DNA of 64,000 nt from Phyllobacterium chamaecytisi (GTDB lineage: Bacteria > Pseudomonadota > Alphaproteobacteria > Rhizobiales > Rhizobiaceae). The position numbers and the translations under genes are program-made. Each line of letters begins with the position of its first letter. Within the stretch, counting starts at the first letter, position 1. A model generated the notes under the pieces. It searched no databases and was not told the origin of the DNA. It was given only the letters and a program-made list of their open reading frames with translations. Positions 27,240 through 36,562 of this stretch are shown here, piece after piece. The stretch is from the NCBI RefSeq assembly GCF_020164455.1, contig NZ_JAIQWW010000016.1, positions 1-64,000 on the forward strand, written 5' to 3'.

Positions 27240-27358
27240 TACGCCATCCTTTCATTGCAAAGGATGAACCGATCAACAACAATATGGTTCCCCGAAATTC
27301 GATGATCGCTGGCGAACGCCGGCGCCCTTCATCAGAACGCCGGCTGCAGAATATGCTG

Positions 27359-27679
27359 TTAGTTAGATACGCAGAATCCGCGTGGCGTTAAGTGAAATCC
27401 GCGTGGACATGCCCGGTATACCGGACGATTCCGCACACAATTTCCGTAGCGGTTGACATGCCAGCCGGGGCCGCACCGCGCAACTCTTCGGTTGGGAACA
27501 CAGCGTCCCCACCGGTTCACGTGCCATCCGCGACCACAACGCCAACCCACCTGCTCGACCGGAGTTGATACTTCCGGTGATCCACTCGCAGGGGTGATCG
27601 GAGACGCCATGGCTGGCGTACCGAACGAGAACAATCCACCGATAAGAACAAGCGCAGAAAGTCCTGATTTAAGTGACAT
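27359..27679 (-). CDS. secreted GCG_CRPN-type Cys-repeat protein
   Basis: 106 residues with a signal peptide (to about 25, PAMA/SPIT). After EQVGWRCGRG come three copies of a short motif C-x2-G-[WF]-H-[VL]-x3-G-x-C: CGRGWHVNRWGRC, CGPGWHVNRYGNC and CPRGFHLTPRGFC. This matches the small secreted proteins that NCBI names GCG_CRPN prefix-to-repeats. The paired cysteines probably form disulphides in each repeat. The start is at 27679, after an AAAAGGAGG site; the longer reading frame upstream is not coding. Function is unknown. Confidence 0.78.
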   Translation of the reverse strand: MSLKSGLSALVLIGGLFSFGTPAMASPITPASGSPEVSTPVEQVGWRCGRGWHVNRWGRCVPNRRVARCGPGWHVNRYGNCVRNRPVYRACPRGFHLTPRGFCVSN

Positions 27680-27914
27680 GCGGGATACCTCCTTTTCAAC
27701 ATGCCCCGTACCTTGAAAAATAAGTCGCCAACATGAATGGGAAATGAACAGAAGTCTGGGATCGCGCTTTGTTGAAGCCATGAACCCGACGGACAACCCC
27801 GAGGGCCGTTTCAATGATAAGCCAGAGTATTAAGATGCGCTGGAACACGAGAAGGTAGACTATACGGTTTTCAGCAATGGGCCGTGCAGTGAAAGTGCCG
27901 CTCGAGAAATGATA

Positions 27915-28010
27915 ATGAGCAACAACAGATCCTGGCTTCTTGAAATAGTTGCGTTTGCAATCATCCTTATTGTGCTTCTCTCCGCGAGTTTTTTCTTTCT
28001 ACCCTCGTAA
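27915..28010 (+). CDS. putative tiny membrane protein, 31 residues
   Basis: After MSNNRSWLLE comes one strongly hydrophobic stretch ending FFFLPS. It has a plausible membrane-protein layout but a weak ribosome-binding site; an in-frame ATG lies at 27909. No family is recognised. The rest of 27680-27914 shows nothing. Confidence 0.35.
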   Translation: MSNNRSWLLEIVAFAIILIVLLSASFFFLPS

Positions 28011-28104
28011 TCGACCAGGCGGGTTAACGCTTCTCCCCATCGACATGGAACGAAAATGGCCGAACACAGTTTTTGCACACATCAGCCAATGGAGGTGTAC
28101 TCAA

Positions 28105-28290
28105 ATGGCAGACGACAAATCAAAACAGGATAATCGGGATCGCTCGAAAGTCTCGTCCAGTGAGGAATATGAGGTCCAGTACCTTATGACGAAATATGAT
28201 CTGAGCAGAAACCGCGCCCTCGAACTGATCATCAAACATAATCGCAGCCGCAAGGAAATCGAGAGAGAGTTGGAGGCCGTTGACATCTAG
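28105..28290 (+). CDS. DUF3606-type small protein
   Basis: 61 residues: a charged N-terminus, then EEYEVQYLMTKYDLSRNRAL and IIKHNRSRKEIERELEA. This matches DUF3606, small proteins of unknown function frequent in Rhizobiales, often stress-induced. The helix-turn-helix-like pattern suggests nucleic acid binding but is not proof. ATG at 28105 has GGAGG nine bases upstream. The longer frame starting at 27949 is not supported. Confidence 0.7.
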   Translation: MADDKSKQDNRDRSKVSSSEEYEVQYLMTKYDLSRNRALELIIKHNRSRKEIERELEAVDI

Positions 28291-28351
28291 AGTAGGAACT
28301 TGAGGCAGATGTGGAGCGTTTTGCGGTGATACAACATTGTAGGAGGACGTG

Positions 28352-28741
28352 ATGAACGCTCATGCCATACCAACAAAGGACGAAATCGTGGCCCTCGAGA
28401 AATCCTATTGGGACGCGATGAAGGCGAAAGACGGCCGCCGCACTTCAGAACTCTCGGGAAAGACTGCCCTCGTCACCGGCACACAAGGCGTTATGCGTAT
28501 CGAGAAAGAGAAAATGGGGAAGATGACCGAGGAAGGAAAATGGAGCCTCGAATCCTATGTCTTCGAAGATGTCGAAGTATCCACGCCTTCCCCAGATATT
28601 GCGCTCATTGCATACACGGTTCGGCAGAGCGTCAAGATGGACGGCAAGCCACAAGATATGAGAGCAGCCGATAGTTCTGTCTGGATACGCGGGTCAAATG
28701 GATGGGAGTGTCACGCCCATAGCGAGACACTTTTAAACTGA
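28352..28741 (+). CDS. DUF4440/SnoaL-like protein
   Basis: 129 residues with an NTF2-like pattern: EIVALEKSYWDAMKAKDGRR, then VFEDVEVSTPSPDIALIAYT and a terminal SSVWIRGSNGWECHAHSET. The last block is typical of DUF4440 proteins. Unlike the 26470 gene it keeps a C-terminal His/Cys cluster (ECHAHSE). AGGAGG precedes the ATG by five bases. A hairpin follows its stop codon. Confidence 0.7.
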   Translation: MNAHAIPTKDEIVALEKSYWDAMKAKDGRRTSELSGKTALVTGTQGVMRIEKEKMGKMTEEGKWSLESYVFEDVEVSTPSPDIALIAYTVRQSVKMDGKPQDMRAADSSVWIRGSNGWECHAHSETLLN

Positions 28742-28748
28742 TGCAGCG

Positions 28749-28794
28749 CCACTCGAGCCTCGTGCGATAATATTGACGCACGAGGCTCCAGTGG
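28749..28794. terminator. 46-bp inverted repeat after the DUF4440 gene
   Basis: CCACT-GAGCCTCGTGCG and CGCACGAGGCTC-AGTGG pair around an AT-rich loop (ATAATATTGA). It begins 8 bp after the stop codon and lacks a long T tract, so a processed or Rho-assisted end is possible. The GAGCCTCGTGC arm recurs at 52314-52333. Confidence 0.5.
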
Positions 28795-28914
28795 CCGCGC
28801 TTCGAACACCATATTGAACGGCGTTTCCGTCGCGCGACGAAACCGGGAGAATCCGGCATCCAGGGCGACTTTGCGCAGCCGCCGCACCGCCCGGGATCGA
28901 TCTGATGCCAGGCG

Positions 28915-29385
28915 CTACAGCCAGCGCCGCACACGCGCGCGGTAGTGACGATAACCGTCGTCGAACTTGCGCTCGAGATAGGCTTCTTCTCGAGCCACCA
29001 CGCCGTAGCGAATTACGAGAGCGAAGAGCACGAGTGCCCCGAGCAGCCAAAGGCTGTCAAAGGCAATGGCGAGACCGACGAGCCCAAGAAACATGCCGAG
29101 ATAGATGGGATTGCGCGTGAAGGCGTAGGGTCCGGTCTGGACGATCGTGGTGGTCGGCATGTTGGTGGGCACGTTCGAGCCGGCCCTGGTGATCGTATCG
29201 AGCGCCCAGACGACCAGCGCCAGCGCGAGAACGAACACCATACTGCCGACCCAACTCGCGGGCACCGAGGCTGGTATGAACGGCAGAGACACGACCCATT
29301 GCAGGACGAGCCCAGCGAGCACTGCGAGCGCCCAGGCGATCGGCGGCCGAATGATGACATTGGCGGTGTCTGTCGGGTCACTCAT
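28915..29385 (-). CDS. isoprenylcysteine methyltransferase-like membrane protein
   Basis: 156 residues with about four helices, of the ICMT/PEMT membrane methyltransferase family. VQTGPYAFTRNPIYLGMFLG is the diagnostic block, where GPY..TRNP-Y binds SAM. YGVVAREEAYLERKFDDGYR is the conserved C-terminal E-x2-L...F piece. Bacterial members methylate unknown small substrates. ATG at 29385 follows AAAGGAG; an extended frame to 29466 has no support. Confidence 0.83.
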   Translation of the reverse strand: MSDPTDTANVIIRPPIAWALAVLAGLVLQWVVSLPFIPASVPASWVGSMVFVLALALVVWALDTITRAGSNVPTNMPTTTIVQTGPYAFTRNPIYLGMFLGLVGLAIAFDSLWLLGALVLFALVIRYGVVAREEAYLERKFDDGYRHYRARVRRWL

Positions 29386-29603
29386 TGCGCGACTCCTTTT
29401 CGCTGGAGCCGAGTTGAAAACTGCTTGCTGGCATCCTCGAACACGTGAGGGATCGATGCTGCACACGGCCTTTTCAGCGAGCTCCAGATTGCGCTCCGCG
29501 CCCGTTATGTCAAGCAGGCGGTGACTTCACATCAGGCTCATCGTGCCGCGTTCGATCAACAAACATCGGACAGGAAAGGCGACATTCGGGGCGGCTCCGG
29601 TCA

Positions 29604-30464
29604 TCAGATGAAAAGCGTTGCGCTGCCCCAGGCGATCAAGGCGATTCCGGCGGCGCGACCAACCCACTGGCCGGCAGGAAACACCTTTTCAACCAGCACC
29701 AGAACAGCAAGCGCGGCGATCCACACCAAATTCATCACGCCACCCACGAACAACAAGGCCATCAGCATCCAACAGCATCCGACACAAAAGGCCCCGTGCA
29801 GAGCGCCCAAACGCAGCGCGCCAAGCGTGTGGGGACGCCAGTGATTGGAAAGGAATGCTGTCGGCGCCCGGCAATGCGACAGGCAGGCGTTCTTGAGCGG
29901 CGAGAACTGATACAGGCCCGCGGCGATTAGGACGATGCCCGAAAGCCAGCGGCTCTGCGAACTCATCGTCGTTGAGACGAATGCCTCGCGTTCGAGCAGC
30001 CAATGCAGGCTAGCTGCCACAACCGAGAATCCCAGCCAGACCAGGAGGTAGCCTGCCACAAATACGCCAGTGGGCGCTAGCTTGTCCTGGATCTGACCCT
30101 GTGTGAGCGCATGGCGGTGCACGCGCGCATAGAGAAGGACAGTCGGCACGGCGCTCGGCGACATCATGGCGACCATCATGATCCACCACATGGCGATCAT
30201 CAGCGTCCAGATCGGTGGCCCCCAGATCCGCGGCTCCGCCTCCATGGCCATCCCGCTCATATCCATGCCGGGCATGTCAGAGGTCATGTCGCCAGTTTGC
30301 AAGTGGGGGAACAAGGCGAGCCTCGACATCTCCCACGCATTCATGTCGAGCCCTGCACCCGCGACTATATAAAGCCAGGCCAGCAGGCACAGTACCACCA
30401 GACCGGCGATCGTGATGAGCCGATCGCGTCTGAGCAAGCGTTCGAGTGGCGACGCGCTGTCCAT
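29604..30464 (-). CDS. DUF2182 membrane protein
   Basis: 286 residues with about six helices. A Met/Asp/His-rich periplasmic loop (DMTSDMPGMDMSGMAMEAEP) looks able to bind copper or other soft metals. MIAMWWIMMVAMMSPSAVP, YQFSPLKNACLSHCRAP and GALHGAFCVGCCWMLMALLF are DUF2182 blocks with conserved Cys and His. The family is described as predicted metal-binding integral membrane proteins. It is nearly always beside a DUF1326 gene, as here (8 bp gap). Confidence 0.85.
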   Translation of the reverse strand: MDSASPLERLLRRDRLITIAGLVVLCLLAWLYIVAGAGLDMNAWEMSRLALFPHLQTGDMTSDMPGMDMSGMAMEAEPRIWGPPIWTLMIAMWWIMMVAMMSPSAVPTVLLYARVHRHALTQGQIQDKLAPTGVFVAGYLLVWLGFSVVAASLHWLLEREAFVSTTMSSQSRWLSGIVLIAAGLYQFSPLKNACLSHCRAPTAFLSNHWRPHTLGALRLGALHGAFCVGCCWMLMALLFVGGVMNLVWIAALAVLVLVEKVFPAGQWVGRAAGIALIAWGSATLFI

Positions 30465-30472
30465 GCGGCGCG

Positions 30473-31105
30473 TCAGGCTCGCACGACCCCGTGATTGTTG
30501 AGATGCAGCCGCGCGAACTGGCCGTAGCTGTCCTTCATGTTCACCTGTACCGGCCCGGTGGTGCTGCTCGAAGCGCTGCCGATCTCGGCGACCGCATATT
30601 CGAAACCGTTCGGCAACACGATCTGAGCGCGCGAGTCCGCACCGGTCACCTTGTTGCGGATCGGTTCGCCTGCCGTTTCGATATAGTCCTTGACGAATAT
30701 GCGGCCCCTGCGGCCGTCGATATCGAGTTCGAGATCGATCTTCGTGAAAACCGGCTCATTCATTTTTGTCACGGTTGAGGCGTAGACGGCGAACATCGTC
30801 GCGAACGGATCGGTATCCTGGCCGGTCATGATGCGCAGCAGCGCCTCCCGCTGCCGGTCGGTTGCGCTCTCGTCGACGAAAGCGATGGCTTCGCCGTTGC
30901 CTTCGTGGATGGCGCCGGGCCATTTGAAGATTGCAGCAAGCCGGAGGCCATCGAGAACGGTCTCGCCGTGATGACCCTCATCGATCTGGATGCCCGCAAC
31001 GGCATGGCAATGGCCCTTGTCGGGCAGCGCATTGAATTGACAGTTGCAGCCATACTCGCAGGTGCAATTAACGAGTTCGCGTCCCTTGATCTCCCAAGAA
31101 GTCAT
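30473..31105 (-). CDS. DUF1326 protein
   Basis: 210 residues. The N-terminal MTSWEIKGRELVNCTCEYGC continues to a second CNCQF, giving a Cys-rich cluster typical of DUF1326 and suggestive of metal binding. GQDTDPFATMFAVYASTV and GRRGRIFVKDYIETAGEPIR are further family blocks. With the DUF2182 partner it probably forms a two-gene operon for handling a metal, but the function is not proved. GGGAGGAC precedes the ATG. IS-like sequence lies just upstream. Confidence 0.87.
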   Translation of the reverse strand: MTSWEIKGRELVNCTCEYGCNCQFNALPDKGHCHAVAGIQIDEGHHGETVLDGLRLAAIFKWPGAIHEGNGEAIAFVDESATDRQREALLRIMTGQDTDPFATMFAVYASTVTKMNEPVFTKIDLELDIDGRRGRIFVKDYIETAGEPIRNKVTGADSRAQIVLPNGFEYAVAEIGSASSSTTGPVQVNMKDSYGQFARLHLNNHGVVRA

Positions 31106-31129
31106 GCTGTCCTCCCTGATCTCGAAGTA

Positions 31130-31346
31130 TTAGACCGCCATCATACACCTGTGCCAGCAGCGCCGCCATCCCGCCGCGCCATGGAGGACGGCAGCCTACG
31201 CTTTCTCGCCGATCCAGGGTCGCCTGCCGCCCAACGCGCGTTTGGAGAGAAACAGGAGCTTGACCACCACCCCAGACCGGAACATACATAAAAGCGGGTC
31301 AATTCTCGGCGGAAATGCCGGGGCAGTTCTCGGTGGGTAATCAACA
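31130..31346 (-). mobile_element. remnant of an IS21-like element end
   Basis: Reading leftwards from 31346, the minus strand begins TGTTGA. It then has two copies of a roughly 24-bp unit (CCGAGAACTGCCCCGGCATT and CCGAGAATTGACCCGC), resembling the multiple terminal repeats at IS21-family ends. About 150 bp of subterminal DNA follow without a transposase frame. No second end is visible, so it is a truncated remnant. The identification rests on memory of such ends and is tentative. Confidence 0.4.
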
Positions 31347-31349
31347 GTC

Positions 31350-32033
31350 ATGGTATCCGAAGCGAGCGCGACTCGCCGCCCAAACACCACTGGTCTGCGC
31401 CGATTCCTGGATCTCCAGCAGCAGCGCGATTGGATGCACGACAAGACGATCCTGCCCGACACCGACGAGCGCTCGGAGTCCCTGGAACTGCGTCTCAGAT
31501 ACGTTGCGCGGTTTGAGAAGCTGCTAACCCGACCGCAGGCGCAAGAGGTCCTGGAGATTCTCGGGCGCTACGGCCGCGACTGCATCCCGATCCCGCGCCG
31601 GACCGAGCGGTATTACTGGTCGGTTTCCTGTCTGCCGTCGACTCCGGGCAAGGCGCTCGTTCGCGTCAATGCGAGCTGGATGGAGCTCTTCTCGCTCTAT
31701 GCTGACGGCGAGGGCATCCGCGCGCTATTCCTGGTGCACCTTTCCGATTTCACCGCCGACCACTCACTCGATCAGGGCCGGGTGGACGAAGCGTTCCTTG
31801 AGAGCTGTGTCATGACGCCGGAAGACGTCGGCTATTTCTTCCCCCGCGGCGAGGATATTTTCGGCATCAGGGTCCGTGGCTACACCTCTATCGGCAAATT
31901 CCTCGCGGCGCCCCGTGCGTTGCGGGCCATCCGGGCGTTCAACCTGACGCACATGAACCGGGGCCGGAACGCCTATCAGGCGAGCCACTGCTACAGCCTG
32001 GCGGATCACATGCTGAGTGGTCCTATACGCTGA
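31350..32033 (+). CDS. hypothetical protein
   Basis: 227 residues, soluble, with no signal peptide or membrane helix. Notable stretches are RLRYVARFEKLLTRPQAQEV, WSVSCLPSTPGKALVRVNAS and FFPRGEDIFGIRVRGYTSIG. I do not recognise a family with certainty. Its ATG lies four bases after the proposed IS-like end, so the native N-terminus or promoter may have been replaced by the insertion. It ends 6 bp from the convergent LysR gene. Confidence 0.65.
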   Translation: MVSEASATRRPNTTGLRRFLDLQQQRDWMHDKTILPDTDERSESLELRLRYVARFEKLLTRPQAQEVLEILGRYGRDCIPIPRRTERYYWSVSCLPSTPGKALVRVNASWMELFSLYADGEGIRALFLVHLSDFTADHSLDQGRVDEAFLESCVMTPEDVGYFFPRGEDIFGIRVRGYTSIGKFLAAPRALRAIRAFNLTHMNRGRNAYQASHCYSLADHMLSGPIR

Positions 32034-32039
32034 GCGGCG

Positions 32040-32936
32040 TCAGTCGCGCGATACGGACAGCCCCGCGAGAAGCGGAGCGTACGCGGCGAGCCTGCGGGAT
32101 ACGAACTCCGTGAAAAGCCGCACGCGCTTCGTCTTGCGTGTCTCCCCCTGTGTGAGAAGCCAGAGCGTTCCGTACATGTGCAGGTCGGTGCCCGGCACCC
32201 TCACCAGTAGGGGGTCGGCATCTCCGACGAAGCACGGCAGTGTCGTGATCCCGAGCCCTTGCCGTACAGCAACGATCTGCGCCTCGGCGTCCGTGGTCCT
32301 GAATGGAACCCCCGTGGTGCGAACCTCGCCCTCGCTGGCCCAATCCGGAATTCCATGAATGCTTATGACGATCCACCGGATGGGATCAGGCGCGCCCGCA
32401 CGCCATGCGGCTAGTCGATCGCAGGACATGTAGACGGCGCCGAACAGCTCCGGTCCCTTCAGGCCGTGAAGGTTGAGCGGCAGGGTTTTGCGGTCGTAGA
32501 CGACGCGGATCGCCACGTCGGCCTCTCGGTTGGTCAGATTTGCCAGATCGCCGGACGACAAGATTTCCATCTCGATGTCCGGATGCAGACGCGCGAAATC
32601 GGCGAAGTCCGGCATGAGCAGGTGTGTCGCTAGGGGCGGAGCCAACGTCACCCGCAGAAGCCCGCGCACGCTCTGGTCGCGCCCGAAGACGCGCGTCTCC
32701 AGCCGGTGCGACGACACTTCCATCTGGTTCGCGAGCTCGAGGACCTCCTCGCCCGCAGCCGTCAGACGGTAGCCCGAAGGCAGCTTTTCGAACATCTGCG
32801 CCCCGAGGTGTTCCTCGAGCTGTGCGATGCGTCGCAGCACGGTCGAGTGATACACCCCGAGGTCCTCGGCGGCAGCCCGCACTGAGCCTCCGCGCGCCAC
32901 GGCAAGAAAATAGCGAATGTCATCCCAGTCGATCAT
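32040..32936 (-). CDS. LysR family transcriptional regulator
   Basis: 298 residues. The N-terminal helix-turn-helix is MIDWDDIRYFLAVARGGSVR through LGVYHSTVLRRIAQLEEHLG. An effector-binding domain follows (GLLRVTLAPPLATHLLMPDF). It is divergent from the SDR gene at 33205, its likely target, with a 268-bp shared control region. The start at 32936 is chosen over an upstream ATG because the domain begins there. Confidence 0.88.
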   Translation of the reverse strand: MIDWDDIRYFLAVARGGSVRAAAEDLGVYHSTVLRRIAQLEEHLGAQMFEKLPSGYRLTAAGEEVLELANQMEVSSHRLETRVFGRDQSVRGLLRVTLAPPLATHLLMPDFADFARLHPDIEMEILSSGDLANLTNREADVAIRVVYDRKTLPLNLHGLKGPELFGAVYMSCDRLAAWRAGAPDPIRWIVISIHGIPDWASEGEVRTTGVPFRTTDAEAQIVAVRQGLGITTLPCFVGDADPLLVRVPGTDLHMYGTLWLLTQGETRKTKRVRLFTEFVSRRLAAYAPLLAGLSVSRD

Positions 32937-33204
32937 GGTGCAATCCTGCACCGCCCGGTGCGCCTTCCAAAGCCCGTATCTAACGCATCGTACAGCAGTG
33001 CGGGCCGCCATCATAGCTTATGTCGACGAGCGCGGCCCAATTTCCGAACGGCGGACGCCGATCGTCGCGGCTGGCGTCAATCGTCCAGCCGGATCGATTT
33101 TGCACCACCGATGTGCGCGTTTCCGCACTCAACAACTGACGCCGGCGGACCCATTTCGAGGTTCTCGGAGGCAGACGCTGTCCGATACGACGAAAGGAGA
33201 AGTC

Positions 33205-33939
33205 ATGGGAAAGCTTGAAGGTAAGGTTGCAGTCATCACGGGCGGATCGAGCGGCATGGCGCTGGCGAGCGCCAAGCGGTTCGTTGAAGAAGGCGCCTAT
33301 GTTTTCATCACGGGCCGAAGGCAGGAGGCGCTGGACGAGGCCGTCAAGCTGATCGGCCGGAACGTGACCGGCGTGCGCGGCGACGCGGCCAATCTCGACG
33401 ACCTCGACCGCCTGTTCGATACAGTCAAGCGGGAAAAGGGCAAGATCGACGTCCTGTACGCGAGCGCCGGCATGGGCGAAGCCCTCCCACTGGGCGAGAT
33501 TACCGAGCAGCACTTCGATGCGGCCTTCAACCTGAATGCGCGCGGCACGCTGTTTACGGTTCAGAAGGCGTTGCCGCTGTTCAACGATGGCGGATCCATC
33601 TTCATGACCGGGTCAGTTGCTTCGATCAAAGGTTTTCCTGGTTACAGTGTTTATGCGGCGAGCAAGGCGACGTTGCACGCATTCGCACGCGGTTGGCTCA
33701 ATGAGCTGAAGGGCAGGAATATCCGGGTGAACGTGCTGCACCCGGGGCCGATCGCCACACCGATGCAGGACCAAGTCCTCACCGAGGAGGCGAAGCAGAT
33801 GTTCGAATCCCTGATCCCGCGGGGAACGATGGGTCGTCCTGAGGAAATTGCAGCGGCCGCGCTGTTTCTTGCTTCAGACGATTCGAGCTTCGTGAATGGG
33901 GTGGAATTGTCTGTCGACGGCGGCTTCTCGGCCATCTGA
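33205..33939 (+). CDS. SDR family oxidoreductase
   Basis: 244 residues of the classical short-chain dehydrogenase/reductase family. TGGSSGMALASAKRF is the cofactor loop (TGxxxGxG with Met in place of the middle Ile/Gly). The NAG motif reads YASAGMGEA. The catalytic Ser lies in MTGSVASIKG, and YSVYAASKATLHAF has the Tyr-x3-Lys pair. GRPEEIAAAALFLASDDSSF and a Gly-Gly-Phe C-terminus are standard. AAAGGAGA precedes the ATG. Substrate unknown; probably controlled by the divergent LysR. Confidence 0.9.
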   Translation: MGKLEGKVAVITGGSSGMALASAKRFVEEGAYVFITGRRQEALDEAVKLIGRNVTGVRGDAANLDDLDRLFDTVKREKGKIDVLYASAGMGEALPLGEITEQHFDAAFNLNARGTLFTVQKALPLFNDGGSIFMTGSVASIKGFPGYSVYAASKATLHAFARGWLNELKGRNIRVNVLHPGPIATPMQDQVLTEEAKQMFESLIPRGTMGRPEEIAAAALFLASDDSSFVNGVELSVDGGFSAI

Positions 33940-34087
33940 AATCGCGCCGGATCGCGGGAGGCGGCTGATCGGCGGGAACTAGCATGTCCATGGTTCACGA
34001 CGGGACTCTACCCAAAGGTCGCCACACGGATAACCCAGCGCCGTTGAAGGCCGGGGAATCAATATCAACACGTATCGGAGAAATATC

Positions 34088-34687
34088 ATGAGCTATGCGA
34101 TTGTAGGATTCGGTAAGATTGGCCAGGCCCTCGCCCACGCCTTCGCCCGTAGAAACATCGACGTGACTGTTGCGAGCCGCCGGCCGCCCGAGGCGTTGGC
34201 GCCTCAGGCTCGGGCGATTGGACCCACGGTCGTCGCCAAGTCGCTGCGGGATGCGCTCGAGGCCGACACAATCATCTTGGCGGTCCCGTTCGGGGAACAT
34301 CGCGAGGTTGCGAAGGCCCTGCCGAGCTGGGAAGGCAAGACAGTCATCGACGCGACGAACGCGTTTCCAGTCCCTGAAGAGCTGAACGGCCTCCCGGCCT
34401 CCGCCTTCGTCGCGAAGGCGTTCACCGGCGCCAAGCTCGTGAAAGGTTTCAATCACCTGGTTGCGGCCACCCTGGCTGCCGATCCGATCGTCGAGGGCGG
34501 GCATCGGGTCGTCTTTCTGTCGAGCGACGACGAGGACGCGATCGCTCCCGTGGCGGCCTTGGCCAAACAACTCGGGTTCGCACCCGTCAAGCTGGGAAAG
34601 CTCAACGAAGGTGGCGCGCTGGTGCACGCACGCGGCCGCACTTGGGGCCAGCTCATCTTCCAGGATTTGTTCAAGAAGGAGCAGTAA
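34088..34687 (+). CDS. NADPH-dependent F420 reductase-like protein
   Basis: 199 residues with one Rossmann domain of the F420-dependent NADP oxidoreductase family. SYAIVGFGKIGQALAHAFA is the dinucleotide loop, and VASRRPPEAL favours NADP. AKAFTGAKLVKGFNHLVAAT is the conserved middle block. F420 itself is not expected in Rhizobiales, so the cofactor partner is probably something else. It follows the SDR gene by 148 bp on the same strand. A paralogue is at 54026-54625. Confidence 0.85.
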   Translation: MSYAIVGFGKIGQALAHAFARRNIDVTVASRRPPEALAPQARAIGPTVVAKSLRDALEADTIILAVPFGEHREVAKALPSWEGKTVIDATNAFPVPEELNGLPASAFVAKAFTGAKLVKGFNHLVAATLAADPIVEGGHRVVFLSSDDEDAIAPVAALAKQLGFAPVKLGKLNEGGALVHARGRTWGQLIFQDLFKKEQ

Positions 34688-34872
34688 TCGATCTACGAAC
34701 GTTTGATCGACGCCGAGAACTGGTCGCGCGCGTTAACTTCTTCGAGCAGCGCGCGACGAATATTTGAAGGCCACAAAGTCGCGAAGGTTGGGGTGGGCCT
34801 GACGGCGTATGGATGGCTTAGGATTCGCTCGAGTGTCCTCTGCTATCCGATACTACTCCACGGTACCCCGCT

Positions 34873-36435
34873 TCACTCCCACTCGATGGTACCGGGCGGC
34901 TTGGAAGTGACGTCGTAGACAACGCGGTTGATGCCCTTGACTTCATTGATGATACGCGTTGCGGCCTGACCAAGGAAACTCATGTCATAATGGTAGAAAT
35001 CCGCTGTCATGCCATCGACCGAGGTCACAGCGCGCAGGGCGCAGACAAACTCGTAGGTACGGCCATCGCCCATGACGCCTACGGTCTGCACCGGGAGGAG
35101 CACGGCGAAAGCCTGCCAGATGACATCGTAGAGACCGGCCTTGCGGATCTCGTCGAGATAAACCGCGTCGGCCTCGCGCAGGATTTCCAGCTTCTCACGC
35201 GTGATGCCGCCCGGGCAGCGTATCGCGAGACCCGGTCCCGGGAAGGGATGACGGCCGATGAAATGCTCCGGCAAGCCAAGCTCCTTGCCGAGCACCCGCA
35301 CTTCATCCTTGAAGAGCTCGCGCAGGGGCTCGACCAGCTTCATGTTCATACGTTCGGGAAGCCCACCGACATTGTGATGGGACTTGATCGTCACCGACGG
35401 ACCGCCGGTGAACGACACGCTTTCGATCACGTCGGGATAAAGCGTGCCCTGTGCGAGGAAATCAGCGCCACCGAGCTTTTTGGCTTCCTCTTCAAAGACT
35501 TCGATGAAAAGCCTACCAATCGTCTTGCGCTTCTTCTCGGGGTCGGCTTCGCCCTCGAGCGCGTTGATGAAACGATCCTGCGCGTTTACGAGAATCAATG
35601 GCAGATTGTAGTGCTCGCGGAACATCTGGACGACATCGGCGGCTTCGTTCTTACGCATCAGGCCATGATCGACGAGGATACAAGTCAGCTGGTCGCCAAC
35701 TGCTTCATGGATCAGCAAGGCGGCAACGGACGAGTCTACACCGCCGGACAACGCACAGATAACCTTCTTGTCGCCGACCTGCTTGCGGATGAGATCAACC
35801 GCTTTTTCGCGGTAGGCCGACATCGACCAGTCGCCTTCAATTCCGGCAATGCGATGGACGAAGTTTTCCAGAAGCTTCGCCCCATCCGGCGTGTGCACCA
35901 CTTCCGGGTGGAACTGCACGGCGTAGTATTTTTTGGCCTCGTTGGCGATCGCCGCGAAGGGCGCGCCCGTGGAAGTGCCGACGACCTTGAAGCCATCGGG
36001 TATCTCCATAACCTTGTCGCCATGGCTCATCCACACCTGATGGCGTGTGCCCTTGGCCCAGACGCCGTCGAACAGCGCGCATTCTTCCTGAATGTCGAGA
36101 AAGGCACGGCCGAATTCGCGGTGATGCCCAGCCTCGACCTTGCCGCCGAGCTGGGCGCACATGGTCTGCTCGCCATAGCAGATACCGAGAATCGGGATAT
36201 TGGCGTCGAAGACTTCCTGCGGCGCGCGCGGACTGCCGATATCGACCGTGGAGTGCGGACTGCCCGAGAGGATGACTGCTTTCGGATTGATGCGGTGGAA
36301 GGCTTCGCCTGCGGACTGGAAGGGAACGATCTCGGAATAGACGCCGGCTTCACGCACGCGCCGAGCAATCAGCTGTGTCACCTGACTGCCGAAATCGACG
36401 ATGAGGACTGTATCTGGATGAGTGGGTGTGTTCAT
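34873..36435 (-). CDS. guaA: GMP synthase (glutamine-hydrolysing)
   Basis: GuaA converts XMP to GMP with glutamine and ATP. It is 520 residues long. The N-terminal class I amidotransferase has [15 protein letters not shown] with the nucleophilic Cys. The ATP pyrophosphatase domain has [14 protein letters not shown], and the C-terminal dimerisation domain ends KPPGTIEWE. All key motifs are intact. GuaB, the preceding pathway enzyme, is encoded at 45041-46546, so the two are near but not in one operon. The 185 bp downstream to the F420-like gene show nothing. Confidence 0.98.
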   Translation of the reverse strand: MNTPTHPDTVLIVDFGSQVTQLIARRVREAGVYSEIVPFQSAGEAFHRINPKAVILSGSPHSTVDIGSPRAPQEVFDANIPILGICYGEQTMCAQLGGKVEAGHHREFGRAFLDIQEECALFDGVWAKGTRHQVWMSHGDKVMEIPDGFKVVGTSTGAPFAAIANEAKKYYAVQFHPEVVHTPDGAKLLENFVHRIAGIEGDWSMSAYREKAVDLIRKQVGDKKVICALSGGVDSSVAALLIHEAVGDQLTCILVDHGLMRKNEAADVVQMFREHYNLPLILVNAQDRFINALEGEADPEKKRKTIGRLFIEVFEEEAKKLGGADFLAQGTLYPDVIESVSFTGGPSVTIKSHHNVGGLPERMNMKLVEPLRELFKDEVRVLGKELGLPEHFIGRHPFPGPGLAIRCPGGITREKLEILREADAVYLDEIRKAGLYDVIWQAFAVLLPVQTVGVMGDGRTYEFVCALRAVTSVDGMTADFYHYDMSFLGQAATRIINEVKGINRVVYDVTSKPPGTIEWE

Positions 36436-36562
36436 GGCGGGCCTTTAAAGCAAATGTCGAGTCGGTGCAATGGGTTACTGGCACCCGCGACAAAAGTGAT
36501 TCCGATCGTTCACAGGATGGGTGAAGCAGTTGCAATTCTGATTCAAGAAATGGTGGCAGAGA

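Noticed and set aside
31130-31346. Complete insertion sequence
   Set aside because: Only one end is visible and no transposase frame is present.
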